From Suillus spraguei (taxonomy: Eukaryota; Basidiomycota; Agaricomycetes; Boletales; Suillaceae), in contig JABCPU010000214.1 of NCBI GenBank assembly GCA_016800925.1, forward strand, positions 51,865 through 115,864: a stretch of 64,000 bases of DNA, written 5' to 3'. Shown here in pieces: positions 43,417-55,725 of this stretch. The translations under genes were made by a program, and so were the position numbers. Under the pieces are notes generated by a model. That model saw only the letters and a list, made by a program, of their open reading frames with translations, was not told the DNA's origin and made no database searches. Position 1 is the first letter of the stretch; the number at the start of each line of letters is the position of its first letter.

Positions 43417-44528
43417 GTTATCGATGGGATGAGAGAAAGGAACGCTAACGGTGAAATTTGGCCCCTCTACTAATAAGAAACCCCTAGGCGCTCGTCCCCA
43501 CGCCTCACGAGTAGACTCCGCACAAAGGTCGCTAGAACATTTGTGTACAAAGCCGTCACAGAATCACTGGATCCGAGGAGTATCGATATGAGCGTTGAGG
43601 CTGTACATGGGCGTGTAGTGATCACGCATGCCTGAAATACTTGATAAGGACTTCCTTCTATTTCGTCTGCCTTCCTACCTTCGGATTCAGGCTATAGGAA
43701 GTTCGCTGGTAAGAGTCTGCTTACAAATTCTATGAGTCAGCAGCCAAACTCGCTATTACGTACTATTACTAGCTTCACGTACCACCGCACGCCGCAGTAT
43801 TTTGTTCGAGTTAACCATCGCTGGAACTTAGAATTCATCAAGCGCCACATATTATGGTTCCAGATGGATAGGCCATCACCACCCTAAGACCTGTTATAGG
43901 ATGCATTATTATGACCCCCAAAATCCTTGTACGTCCTTCAACTCCATTAGTAGATAAATACTAATACTTTTAAATTTGGCATCCGCCACGGGAACACGCA
44001 ATGTGATGGTGGAGTGGGTGCTCATGCCAGTGAAAATCGACAAAAACAGGTAATATACCTAATAGATAGCTAAGTAACAAATGATATAGATAACAATCTA
44101 AATAATTCGAGATAGAAAAAATGCAAATTTGTGCAAAGTGTAAAGAAACTTTGCAAACTCAAAAAAAAATACAATCTGCAAAGATGACGCGCAATTGCAA
44201 CGAATTGTTTGCAAATTTCAATCAAACTTTGCAATGTGTGATCAGAAGCTTTGATCAGATCGAGTGTCGCACCGCAAATATCACTAAGTCCGAATCTGCA
44301 TGGACTCCATACTACAAGCTGGAGTGCACAGACTCGACGACGCACTATCATCCATGGTGCGACTGTAGTTCATGTCTCGTAAACAGCGGCGAACTTCACG
44401 CGTTCCAAAGCTACTTACTTCAGACATAAGCCCAGCAGATTAGCATCAATCTTTCTTCCTCCGGTCGCTTTAGCAGCGCTCATGACTTATTCCAATAAGC
44501 ACAAAAACTGGTCTGGGCGTCAGCATTC
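43417..44528. other. Intergenic, AT-rich, TTGCAAA-rich patch
   Basis: No gene supported. Around 44120-44240, TTTGCAAA-like words recur several times (TTTGTGCAAAG, CTTTGCAAACT, TTTGCAAATTTC, CTTTGCAATG), a low-complexity or decayed-repeat signal. A 102-codon frame (44121-44429) over it has no recognisable content. Confidence 0.4.
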
Positions 44529-44960
44529 AAGTTGGTGTACACGACTTTACGTACCTACAGGGTTCATCGGATGAACTCGTGTTTGAAGCTGGTGACGAAA
44601 TTACTCTTATCCATGACACATGTGATTCAGTGGCAGCTCAACATTTTATCAGGCGGTCATAGAATGTCTGTTTCCCGCCAGCATACAGAAACCATTCCGC
44701 TCTTATCATACTGACATGATTATTTTATCAAAGCTCAGTCACATCTGAGGACTATTCGCATCGTGCTGCCGTGAGAGAGGATATTGGAAACATTTTCGAC
44801 AATTGTATCATGGACATAAGTCATCCATAAAGTTTGGATATGGCTTTCACAAGGCTTTGATGCAGATAGTGTCACATCAGTTGAAGAATGACTCAAGCCG
44901 CGATCGCAGGCTTAGTTTTGAGCCTGAAGGTTTGATGCAACTAACGGAAAGTGCGCTAAT
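44529..44960 (+). pseudogene. Decayed duplicate of the BAR-SH3 gene (SH3 region)
   Basis: The sequence aligns with about 31890-32290 of the BAR-SH3 gene. Shared stretches are GGTTCATCGGATGA, AAGCTGGTGACGAAAT, TTATCCATGA and ACGGAAAC/ACAGAAACCATT, then GATATTGG..., ATGGACA..., and GTTTGGATATGG against GTTTGGATGTGG. Conceptually SSDELVFEAGDE and PAYTETIP are readable, but frames shift repeatedly and stops intervene. A 10-base insertion near 44552 has no counterpart in the source. It lies about 12 kb from its source, immediately beyond the Tah18 stop codon, and has no BAR domain or promoter. Confidence 0.8.
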
Positions 44961-45026
44961 CGCGGAACCTGCTTATCAAGTTCATCAACTTCTTCACGAT
45001 TTGGTGCTTACTAGTTTCGAATATTC

Positions 45027-47270
45027 TCAGCTCCAACATTCCTCGATCAACCTTCCCTCCCTTTCCATTGCAGCAACATACTCCACAGCCTCGGCATTCG
45101 ACTTTCTTCCGAACCTCTCCACTGCACCTCGCACGACTTCACGGACGGCAGCAGGCATTTTGTTTGAAGAACTATCATAGGAGCTTAGGGTTCAACACGT
45201 ATTACATACAATCTAGACTCACCCTGAGATGATAAGGATGCCTCGTTGCTGCCCCAACATTGTCCAAATATGCTGTGCGTCCCTCTTCATCAGATCTTGC
45301 ACATACGTCCGTTTGACACCTTCTGGTCCATCACGAGAACACGCAACGTGGTAGCGGAGTTTGTGTTCTTCTGCGTGAGATTCCCATTCTGAGTGATAAT
45401 GCTGATCCTTGTGCGCGGAACGGCAACCAAAATATAAGGTAGTATCTGGGGTCATCAAAGATCAGCTGATATACAAAGACGACTAAACATACTGGTGTGT
45501 CCCTCGTGTATGCGTTGTTCAATGACGGCACGCATAGGTGCAATGCCCGTTCCTGGACCCACACACACAACTGGTGTATTTAGATCCGTAGGAAGGGAAA
45601 TGAAGCCCTTTCTGAGACCGATACGAAGTGTATCCCCTGGAGATGATATGAGTTCAGGGACTGCGCTAGAACGCCATGCGGACCTGATTTAAGCCCCGAT
45701 AGATAACTAGTACAGACGCCTTTACGATGAATTTTCAACTTCGTGCGATAGCGCACTATAGCAATACAGAGATGGATTTCACGGGGATGGAGCTGACGAA
45801 ACCCAGAGGTGAATTAGGCTGCAGAGAACGCATTTTGACATGAGCTTACCTCGATGGAACTAGCAATGGAGAACTCTCTTGGTCTTAGTGGAGGGAACAA
45901 GTCAAAGACATACTCTCTCGGTATCCTTGCAGACCGGAACTCAGACAACACTTCCCAGGTCGTGCGTTTTACACGTTGACAATAATCATACAGTTCGTCC
46001 TGTACGTCCTCAGTAAAACCAAGAACGATTAAGAAACCGACGTACCGCTCCTTCTATCGATACAAAATCATCAAGCTTCTCGCATTCGAGCTCGTCGGTA
46101 GTAAAATATCGCAGCAGTCGGAAAAAAGAACGGCGGGGCACAGCATTAAAATCAAGATAGCGCGTGAATAGGATTCGAAGGGAAACGATTGTCGGCAGAT
46201 GGTCGGGCAATGTTTGATCTGTAAAGTGTTAGACGGCGTTGACTGACTCCTGTTTTGTCATACCTAACATTGTATGTTCTATCGTGAAAAAATCATCGGC
46301 AACATTTGCCCAGCCCATGGTGACAAGGAAAGAGTCGACTTCTGATGCAGCTGCACATGGATGAATCACAGCAACATCTCCAGGATTATATCTGAGATTC
46401 CTTATCAGTAGCTGCGAATTGAAGAGACAAAGACTCGCACTTTATATCGTCTTCGAAGGAGAACTCAAAATGGCGTACATCCTGGAACCAATCTTCCGCG
46501 GTGATCCGTCTATTACACTTCACCGAAGCTGTATGGAACTTCGTGTCCTCATCTAGAGGATCTGGATTCAGGAGGGCGTCAGATGCCAGATTGCTAAAGG
46601 ATACGCGAGACGGTGGTCGACCAGTCGGAACGTTATCTTGCTGGTGCGGTAGTGGGTAAAGCTGTATAAGGACTTCCAGAAGACATTCGATCCAAGGATC
46701 CAATGCCCCATCCATCCTGCATTTTGATCAGCTACATGAAACACGGAAAACAAAGAATACCCACCCTAGGCGATGCTGTTCATCTCCTTCTCCCCGCGAG
46801 CAAATTTCATGACCTCCCAAACTCTGCATCCTTCTCGATAGCTTCTTTGCCGGCCAACAGAATTTCTCATAGGCCGTATCTCCAAGGCCGAACACGCAGA
46901 AATCCATGTCCTCGAATAGGTCATCCGGGAGATCAGACCTCAGTAACATGTTCCATAACGAAGTCATGGCTCTGGGCTCAGCGCCCCAGCCAGTAGTTGA
47001 AACCACGAAGACGACCAAGTGTTCCGAAATCAATGTTTCCTGCACAGGACCTGAACATTATGTTACAATAAGCGGGAAACCGCCTACTGGTGAGTACGTG
47101 TCCATGCTTTGCACACGACAGTGAAAACGGACTCTTCGACACTCCCTTGCAATGCGATCAGCAGTCTCTTCAGCTGTACCTGTTTCCGTAGCGTAAAGAA
47201 TCAAAAGTTCGCGAGGCACAGATGAATGTTTATCATCCTCTGCAGTTCCATGATCACCGTGTGTAGACAT
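45027..47270 (-). CDS. TAH18: NADPH-dependent diflavin oxidoreductase Tah18/NDOR1
   Basis: Cytosolic electron donor that passes electrons from NADPH through FAD and FMN to Dre2 for cytosolic iron-sulfur protein assembly. The N-terminus (start 47270) is a flavodoxin domain, with LLILYATETGTAEETADRI for the FMN phosphate site, then VVFVVSTTGWGAEPRAM and FCVFGLGDTAYEKFCWPA. The middle has the FAD-binding block PREFSIASSIE (about 45880-45850) and IAIVRYRTKLKIHRKGVCTSYL. The NADPH site TPVVCVGPGTGIAPMRAVIEQRI is near 45500-45575. The last exon ends in the family's usual aromatic tail, EECWS, with the stop at 45027-45029. Several short introns interrupt it (for example near 47085, 46740 and 45215). 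All expected cofactor motifs are present, so it looks functional. Confidence 0.9.
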
Positions 47271-47540
47271 ATGTATGTTGGACGTTTGATGAACATGAAG
47301 ACCAGATTATCAGGTAGCTGTGAAAGAAAGGACGATTGTTTTCCTTCTTTCAAGGTTCGACTATGGGAGACAATTATACTACTATAGGCTTCAGTACCTA
47401 GTGGCCGAAAGACCCGATAGAGACTCCGGCCGAATTTCCGACTCCTCAATAAAGCATGGGTTGCAAAATAATGCACCACATACCACGCTATCTACCATGT
47501 CCAAAGAACTTCAAATTTGTTTACAATGCAAGGTAAGAAT
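47271..47540. other. Tah18 promoter / GH3 3' flank
   Basis: Short spacer between two minus-strand genes. It holds the upstream control region of Tah18 and the terminator of the beta-glucosidase gene. No specific element is recognised. Confidence 0.4.
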
Positions 47541-50500
47541 TTACGAAGGAATGGTTCCATTCAGCCTAAAGTCCCTGCTACTTGCCCCAACAGAAAAAGT
47601 AATAGTTCCTTCTGGTTTTGCCCATCCCTGACGAACAACATCCCAAATAGAAAGATCGTAGCGGGACAGAGTGATCGATGCGGAGGCAGTTTGACCCGGT
47701 GAGACCTCAACATTCGTAAAGCCCTTAAGGACCGAAGGCGGTTCACCGACTGACGGTGGGTGATGGATGTATAATTGGGGAATCTGGAGGACAATCGTAA
47801 ATGATTTAGGCAAAAGGATAACAGGAGGAAGGACATGCCTCGCCACCGTATAAAGCACCAGTGTTTTGCACATTGAAGGTAACCTGGTATACTGGCATAT
47901 GCAGCCTTTTTGTAGATGATTAGTTTGACACAATGGAATTGTCGTATTCAACTACAGACCAGAGAGCAGTTGTCGACCCTTCAGCAATGGGCGTTGCACC
48001 ACCATCTTCCCAGTTCTGAATTAGGTCCATTTGTGCAGAGTCGGCGGGGTCAATTGTCGTGATGGAAAGGTTGGAGTACTCGAAAGTCGTGTAGCTCAAT
48101 CCGAAGCCAAACTCATAACGAGGGGTGATGTTTTGCTGGGACGGTCAATATTGGCTGAAACTGCGAAAAGCACAGTAGTACTTACTGCATCGAACCAGCG
48201 ATAGTCAATGAAAAGACCCTCGGTGTAGTTTATGGACAGGATATCTGCTGCAGTACCGCCAGTCACGAGCTGGGCAGGATAGTCTGCGGGGCTCTTCGCA
48301 ATGGTGTACGGAAGTTTGCCAGATGGGTTCCAAGCACCATAAAGAATGTCTGTGATGGCATTGCCAGCTTCGTTGCCGCCAAGGTTAGCCCAGACAATCT
48401 GTATATCCAGTTGTCAGCAGGTGTGTATGAACTATCTGATGCAGCACTCACGGCAGTGACGTTCGGATGATCTACCCAGGGTTCAATGATCAAAGGGCCA
48501 ACAGAGTTGGTGACCACGATGGTATTGTTATTTTGAGCAGCGACAGCAAGAATGAGCTGGTCGCCTTGATGCCATGCAGTCAGGTTCTGCCTATCACCCG
48601 CATTTCCATCGACAGTGATGTAACCCTAAGAAGTATTAAATCGTAAGAACCGAAAACAAAGTTGGACAACCCACTTCACCCGAGTCGGAGTTAACAAAAA
48701 CAATGGCGACTGCCATGCCAATAACGGAGTTTCCTGCGCTGGCGAGGTCCCAGTCATCAAAGTTCCAGAAAACACTGGTTTGATCCACTCGCGCACGCGC
48801 TTGAATGGCTTCGTAGGGCTGAAAGGCCGGGGCAACTGTTAAACAGAATGGTTGGGTAAAAGTCAAGATACTCACGGAGATAAGATACGTGAAGTTGTCG
48901 GTACTTGAAGGCAGAAGCGCTTGAGAAATATTGTAACGCAGGAAGACTGCCACTTACCCAGAACCCCAGCCCATTGCAAGGATGCCACTTGGATCACCAC
49001 CCTGGTCGGTGTACTCGTTGGGACCCGAAGCTGGTGGAGCAGCATCACTGCCAACTAAGACGATGCTCTTCGGCTTGTCCAAAGGGAGGGCGCCTTCATT
49101 CTTTAGAAGAACTGTACCAGCGGCACCAATCTCGCGTACAATTAGATAATGATCGCTTTGCGCATTGACCTCCTGATTAAGGGGGTTGTAGAGGTCGAAC
49201 GAAGAAACAGAGACATTTGGGTAGCCTTCGTCCTGGTGCAGGAAGTACCATGCAGCAATAATCCGCGTCGCCATATCATCAAGCCGCTGCGTAGAGACAG
49301 TACCGTTCATGACGAAGTCCGTAAGATTCTGGCCAAAGTAAGTAGTCCCTGAACCCATGGTTATGTCTCCAGGCATCGTCAACTAATGACATCATATCAG
49401 CTTCGTGAGACACAATCGACACTATCACTTACATCAAGACCAGCAACAGCGGAAAGGGTGTTCATTGTCGCAGACCAATCAGATTGGATGACTGGACAAG
49501 GTCATACAGGTCAGGGGCTATTTATCCAAAATATTGAGTTCGACTCACAGCCTTGGAAGCCAAACTCGCGTTTCATCATGTCAGTGAGGGTTTTGTTGTT
49601 GTTGCAAGCATAAGTATCATTGACCAAATCTGAACATTTGGTCGTATGAGGCACTGATATGTCGACTTTGGGAGACACTCACTATAACTGCACATAACCG
49701 ATGAGACACCCGCCATTACAGCACGCATAAAAGGATGGGCGTAAATTTCGTGCTCGGTACGATCATCGACATTGGAAGACTCTTGTGTACGCTTCCATTC
49801 TTGTTCGCTAGATTACAAGGTTAACCTAGTAAAATGAGATGTTTGAATCGTACTTGTTGATGTAGTGCTTAGCGGTGGCCTGGACACCACCAGCTTGCAG
49901 ACCCAGGATCGTTTCATAGGCGGCTTCACCAGATAGGAATGGGTCAGCGCCGAATCCCTCCCAGTTGCGTCCGCCTTGAGCGATGCGGCCCATATTCATC
50001 ATGGGTCCTAGAGCAACATTAACGCCCTTCATTCGGTTCTCTTGACCAATTGCAAGACCCCGGGCACGCATGAGAGCACGGTTCCAGCTACATTACAATA
50101 TATCATTCGAGGTGAAAGAATTTCACAATTAGGACCTACGTAGATGCGGTGGTGATACCAGCGGGGAACGAAGTAACGAGGTCAGTATCCCGGACTCCAA
50201 GCGGTGAATCCTAGAGTAGGAGGTATACCAGCAGATTTAACAGTCGTCGAAAATGAAGATTATGATTCACTGACTTGAAGACACAACCCAGGGAAATTTC
50301 CAACAGGAGCAGTGTTCCCGACACAAAGACCATTAGTCCAGCCAACGCCTGTAGTAATGTTGACTTTTTGCTCAATAGTGAAGTTGGAGATCTGTATGCA
50401 AAATCAGAAAATTGCATTATCAAGCGCATTCACTCCTCGTACCATGGACGCTGCCTTCGCGTAAGCGACTGCCCAAGCCGGAGCAAAGTCAGGCACAACC

Positions 50501-50811
50501 GTTGGGTCTGCACTAACAGGAGGGGGATACAAAGGATCGGTTGCAGGGAAAATTGGTGGCTCTGGTGCAAGTGTTGGAGTTGGAAACGGAGTGAAAGAGT
50601 ACTGTGAGATGGGCAGAGTCAAAGGACCAGTCTCAGTAGCAAGGTAGGAAGCAGATGTTGCGACGCCACTAGTTGACGCGCTCGTGCTACTCGTGACAAC
50701 GGTACTGCTGTTGGATGTAGAAGCAGAAACCGTCGGGACCGTGGCCAAAGAATTCAACGCGACCGCATACGACACAAGCAGCAGCCCGAACGAAAGTAAC
50801 CTTGGAGCCAT
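47541..50811 (-). CDS. Secreted beta-glucosidase, glycoside hydrolase family 3
   Basis: Extracellular hydrolase releasing glucose from beta-glucosides such as cellobiose. The N-terminus has a signal peptide (MAPRLLSFGLLLVSYAVALN). About 90 residues rich in Ser, Thr and Pro follow, probably a glycosylated linker and not catalytic. The catalytic region begins with WTNGLCVGNTAPVGNFPGLC, then MKGVNVALGPMMNMGRIAQGGRNWEGFG, the KHYIN segment, and the nucleophile block FIQSDWSATMN with Asp in SDW (about 49480-49465, split by an intron just upstream). Next comes the second lobe, with GTVLLKNEGALPL and PNEYTDQGGDPSG. A fibronectin-III-like C-terminal domain (VSPGQTASASITLSRYDLSIWD) completes the usual three-part layout. 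About ten short introns are present. The stop is at 47541. No break was seen, so it is probably active in lignocellulose breakdown. Confidence 0.9.
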
Positions 50812-52944
50812 CCTGGAGGATCTGAACGGAGAAGGGATATCCAGATGAATTCGCTACTGACCTGCATTGCTACGGCTGATTATAACTAATCGGTCCTGGT
50901 GGGCTATGGGCTAAATTAGCTTTCTGCAATGATGAATGTTATTCCCGAATTTCCTCCGTTCTACGCCTCGAGGCTCTTCTAATTATGTGAACCTCTGCGG
51001 CGTCACCTGTCTAGATAGTTTCCACGGTAGGATGTGATGCGCTTGTTCGCAGTTGATCTGCGATTACATCGGGGCATGTGATTGGAGACATAGTACAATG
51101 GTGCAGACTCAGTTCCGCAGAGCATAGTTTTTTTAGAGGCTGGTCAACCGATGATTTCATAATGCACACGATTTAGTAGCCGGAAATGAACAGAGAGTCA
51201 GCAGGGCCTGATCAACGGACCAGAGAACGCATGTCAACGCGTGGTGTTGCGACAGCGGTTGGGGTCATGTGTGAAGAACCTCTCCCATGAAAAGCTATAC
51301 ATAGCCCAAGAAACGCTGAAGGTTGTCGTAAGTCTGTCATGAAAGTGAAGAATCCTGAAACTTTTGAAAGGTTATCTGGTGAGCAGACGCTAGTTTGGTT
51401 TTGCAGCGGATCTCTAACAAATTTATACAGACTTGTAGAAAAACGTGACAGTTTTCCCAAGAATCTGGTCTAAACTGTCTAGTGTCAACACCAACATTTC
51501 CACGACGCAACGATAATTGTACTCGATGACAATTATCTGCACAGATTCCATGGATGAAGTTCGGGAAATCATAACTGTATTCAGGGATCATATGGTCAGA
51601 CGTCCGGCCCAGTGGAGCATGTTCATTTATCTGGCATAGTCACAACCTTAAGGAGCACATGAAGATGTCAAACAGATACGAAAACAAGCCAGGATCCTCG
51701 GGGTGCGTACGCTTCTTGTACAGATCATAGCTACTGTCACATGGTAGGCTTCAAATGCCACTACTAGTGCGCACTCAAGAAGAAGAGTTCTGCCGAAACC
51801 TAGCATGAGGTATAGATATCTTTCCACATGCCTGGGCGATCACGAGACACTTTGAACTCAAACGTCCCGAATGAATATACTGGCTTGTGCATTCCGTGGT
51901 ATGAGTTAACGTCTATTAGTGTCTTAGCTCTGATAGTTAACTTCAGTCTAGGCAAATAAAGAACGTCTACCTGGCTCTGGTTAGCTCAGAATCATTCTCT
52001 ATTCCTCGACAAGGGTACTTCCGCAAGTAGCACAAGCGCTTCTTCCACGATCATGAACTGTCTGCAATTGCCTCTCGCATACCTTCGGAGCGCCACTGAC
52101 TCAGTTCCAACTGTTGCAGCTGACTGCTTTACGACATCAGATTTGCGGTTTCTATCTTTTTTAGATTGCCAACTTTATGGTAAACCTGAAAGCGGCGCGC
52201 TTATCAGTCAATGCATAGTTTCGACCGAACGTGAATATAATCGCGCCCTCAAGGTAACTGCGTAGGTTAGGAGTTCAAAGGCAAGGGTACGAAGATTGCA
52301 CCAAACGTCAGTCGCAATGCTCGATGTGGAAGGGTTTCGGCGCCGATCTATGACTCTCATGGATCTGATATGAATCATCCTATGTAGGAGGGCTGCGGGT
52401 GCATTGCATCTATCAGTCCTGCCCGTATCCTCGTTTTTGTGGAGACAGGGAACGAGTCTAGGCGCGATACAGCCAGCATCAAATTCACCTTCACGTGGCA
52501 AAATGCTAGTACTTATCCTTATCTCGAGACCATTATCTGCGACAACCGATTTGCAGACGAAGTTGCAGTCGGGAATACAGATCCGAAGCACATGCGTCGT
52601 AGATATTTGGGAATTGACGGATGCTTTTTACCGTTACCCGAGTGCGGTGACGTACTATGACGCACCACGATCCAGCTTGGGATAGAGACCTATGTACACA
52701 GTAACTCAAACATTTACATAAAGCGACACAGCGCCGAAAGCACGCATGGTGCCCAATCCATACCTACATTTCTAGAAAAAGAATCAGAATTCTGCACGAA
52801 CGTTGACCCGCATATACAAACGATAATGTTGATAAAATACCAAAGCGGAACGATCAAGAAGCGCCCCGGAAGTACTATATTGCTATAGGGTGACGAGCGA
52901 GGTATATCAGTCTTGGTTGATCATTCCGGCCAACCAACTCCACC
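50812..52944. other. Intergenic, no gene recognised
   Basis: About 2.1 kb between the divergently transcribed GH3 and small-secreted-protein genes. Short frames (for example 52053-52265) lack any recognisable motif. No transposon ends, tRNA or tandem repeat were seen. Confidence 0.4.
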
Positions 52945-53345
52945 ATGCGCATCCCCACATCCATCACGGTGCTCTGTACGCTCGTCGCGTATGCTGCCGC
53001 ACAGTGCATGGAATGCGCGCCAATTGTCAGGCACGACAGGGTGAACTACATCCTCAAGGAGCAGTGTACAGTGCGAAGCGGATACCATTGCTTGTGAGTT
53101 TTAGATCATAAACTTGAAGTGATTCGGAACAGAAATGACTTGTGATATAGCTACAGAGGCGATGACCCCGCAGGAGACTTTTGCAACTGTTATTACAATG
53201 TAGGTGCAATGCTTAGTTCTGACCATGCGGTGACCTGTTGAATCGGACGCAGAAATCAGGAATCATCGAAACCAACGAGTCGACAGAGTTCTGCCCCCTA
53301 GGGTCTTCGAATTTCAGTGCAAGATGCTCTGGTTGTCCAAGTTAA
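52945..53345 (+). CDS. Small secreted cysteine-rich protein
   Basis: No family recognised. Exons 52945-53093, 53151-53199 and 53253-53345 give 96 residues. The start codon has a strong context (CACCATG). Residues 1-19 form a signal peptide (MRIPTSITVLCTLVAYAAA). The mature part of about 77 residues contains nine cysteines, arranged as QCMEC near the new N-terminus, single Cys at EQC and YHC, then DFCNCYY, EFCPL and RCSGC at the end. A potential N-glycosylation site NES lies before EFCPL. Size, signal peptide and cysteine density fit the small secreted proteins of mushrooms, some of which act in symbiosis, defence or development; that role is inference only. An odd number of cysteines means one is unpaired or pairs between chains. 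Confidence 0.7.
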
Positions 53346-53638
53346 TTTGGTGGTGGAGTTAGGGGACTCAAATTTATCGGACTTTCCCGTAGCTTAGTCA
53401 TTCAGCTATTAGTAGTCGTTAACGTTGAAGTACTAGTCTAGTCGTGATGTTGATATCCTTCGGTCCAACAGCCGTCTGTGATCTGATTTTCCACAGAGGT
53501 CATAGGCCAAGCTAGAACGTTACAAACTTGTATGTGATCAAGGTCCATGTCGTCCGCTGTGCAGTACGATTAGATGACCGCTGTTGATTACTTCCTCACT
53601 TTCCCATCTTACAGCTAGTGTGACCACTTTGACCAATT

Positions 53639-54960
53639 ATGCATCTTCCTTGGCGCCAGAAGCAGCAGGCATCAGAAGACGCGTCCCCACCTTCTGAACA
53701 GCGTGGACTTGGAGCGCGTTGGTCGAAAGACGCTTTGAAGACGCGTGTGGCCACCGTACAAGCAAACGCGAAAAGGACTCTTGAAGAATACAACGTCAAC
53801 GTGCAACACCGCCTCAGAGCTAAAGCATACGAGCTCGCGTCACGTCCTGTTGCATATCTTGTTTTATCCGGCTTCTTCCTGGGCTCTGTTTCGACGCTTG
53901 GCGCGACATTCGTGTATAGGCGGTATTTTAGGCGTTTGAGGACAGCTGAGTGGGTCACGCCTGACGTACTTCAGCGGAAGAGATGGGTGAGAGGTGTCGT
54001 CACGAGGTGAGTTGAGTTCCAACGCTATGTAGGCTTTGGGCTTGGCTAATCTGTGATGGGCACGCCAAGTGTAGGGGATGCAGATAACTTTAGGCTGTAT
54101 CATACTCCTGGTTTGGGGTGGAGATGGCCGCTGAAATTCAGGAGAGTACCGATTCTGAGCAAAGGTCCGTTTGTATTTCTTATTTTCTCATGGGATATGT
54201 GCTCACTTACATGAACCGATAAGAGCTGAAAGAGCAGACGATCCACATTCGTATTGCAGGTGTTGATGCGCCTGAGGTGCGTTGGTTGTACAAGTAGGGC
54301 TCAAGAGAGTTCTGGACGAGGTCACCTTGACTGAATTGTTTGGTCCATTGCGTGCAGGGATCACACTTTGGTCGTCAAGCCCAGCCATACGCTGTAGAAG
54401 CCCTCGCGTGGTTGAAGGATATGATCGAGGGCAGGATAGTCTACTGCCAACTCGTTCGACGTGACCAATATTCCCGTATTGTAAGCACAGACAGTATATT
54501 CTACTGGTAGACTTTCTTCATACTCACGTCAAATAGGTGTCTGTAGTGACTCTTCCGCCACCGCTCCTCCCAGGCTGGCTTACCACGGGCCGGAGTCTCG
54601 CACTTGAGATGATTCGGGCCGGCACCGGCCTGACCTACGAACAAGCAGGCGCCGAGTACGGGAAATATGGAAAGGATGAGTTTTTGAGAGCTGAGGCTGA
54701 GTCGCGGTAAGTTTTTGCCCTGAATCACATTACTTTTGTAACGAACTCACGCTTATCATGTTCTCTCCAGAGTGGCGCGCAGAGGCATGTGGAAACACGG
54801 TACAGTGGGAGAAACTCCCGCGCAGTATAAACGGCGTTACGCACAGAGTGGGGCAGACGTTGAAGCTCAGGCACAAGGTACGGCGAAGGCGGGGAAAGAG
54901 AATCTGAAGGAGGGTGGACCGAGAGGGATTTTGAAGAGACTTTGGCCACAAAATAGTTAA
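53639..54960 (+). CDS. LCL3: Lcl3-like membrane-anchored endonuclease (staphylococcal nuclease fold)
   Basis: Probable mitochondrial membrane-bound nuclease of the Lcl3 family. Exon 1 is 53639-54006 and later exons run from 54070 to 54960. The N-terminal third has a single transmembrane helix ([23 protein letters not shown], residues about 71-93), as in the family. After it come [15 protein letters not shown], then [37 protein letters not shown] and [19 protein letters not shown]. These are the blocks of the thermonuclease (SNase-like) domain that carry the active-site Arg, acidic and second Arg positions. The end has [18 protein letters not shown] and ARRGMWKHG. The acceptor at 54069 (not the AG a few bases later) was chosen because it alone gives SVGDADNF in frame. 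The C-terminal tail is charged and variable. Confidence 0.88.
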
Positions 54961-55204
54961 ACTACAACAAGCGGTGAATAGCATTGTCCCACCATCATTC
55001 CCGAGCGAGCAAACATGTAATGGTGAACGTCATGACAGCACAGACTCGAGCAAATTTGGATGCCGAGTAGCTGTTGATACACAGGACTTGCACAGGACCA
55101 TGAGGTCTTAGTCGCGTCCTACTTTACGCGCCGTAAAAGTAGTTTATTTATAACGCCACAAAAAATTCTTGTGTACGCCGCAATGATCAGTTAATTTATC
55201 ACCA

Positions 55205-55212
55205 TATATAAA
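55205..55212 (+). promoter_or_regulatory. TATA box of the Ser/Thr-rich surface protein gene
   Basis: TATATAAA lies about 93 bases before the ATG at 55305, followed by a C/T-rich stretch typical of fungal promoters. Confidence 0.55.
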
Positions 55213-55304
55213 GTCCCCACCCCCTCAAGCCCGACTCGGATAAGTACAACACGAGTAACTACCAGTCTCAATCCACTTTCTCTAACTGTACTTTCATCTT
55301 CACC

Positions 55305-55725
55305 ATGAAACTCGCCGTGTCCGCCCTTGTGCTTTCATTCATCGCCAGCGCGCGAGCAGCAACAACAGTTTCTAGTATGGTCTTGCCCACCGGAGTCCCA
55401 GCGTATGTAACTTTCTCTTTACTCGTATTTCCTCAATCGACAAAAATGTTAACCCACGTATAGAACGAGCGGCCTGCCTTTCAGCACCATCTCTCTTGAC
55501 ACCTCAGCTGCCTCGTCACTTTCCTCTCTCTACTCTTCCGAGTCATCAGCTGTGCAGAGCGTGCTTTCCTCCCTTGGCACAACTCCCCCCACCATAACGT
55601 CTCCATCAAGTACGGGGAGCCCAGCAGCCACGACATCCACCGGCGCTGCAGGGCGAACAGAGGCGGGGCTAGGAATGGGGTTGGCTGCGGGAGCTGTCGC
55701 GGGCTTACTTGGATTCTTGTGCTAA
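55305..55725 (+). CDS. Small Ser/Thr-rich cell-surface protein with GPI-anchor signal
   Basis: Exons 55305-55402 and 55464-55725 give 119 residues. It starts with a signal peptide (MKLAVSALVLSFIASARA). About 75 residues, mostly Ser, Thr and Ala, follow and are probably O-glycosylated. The end is a hydrophobic tail (GLGMGLAAGAVAGLLGFLC) after a small-residue stretch (STGAAG) that could be the GPI attachment site. There is no catalytic domain, so it is likely a wall or plasma-membrane surface protein of unknown role. Proteins of this type are very common in mushrooms. The TATA box upstream and the CACCATG start context support expression. Confidence 0.72.

Noticed and set aside
44121..44429. 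102-codon open frame and TTGCAAA-rich patch
   Set aside because: Coding potential is not credible over low-complexity sequence. The repeated words are irregular in spacing, so it is not a CRISPR-like or tandem array.
52053..52265. 70-codon frame as a small secreted protein
   Set aside because: The start is not a convincing signal peptide and the frame has no conserved pattern.
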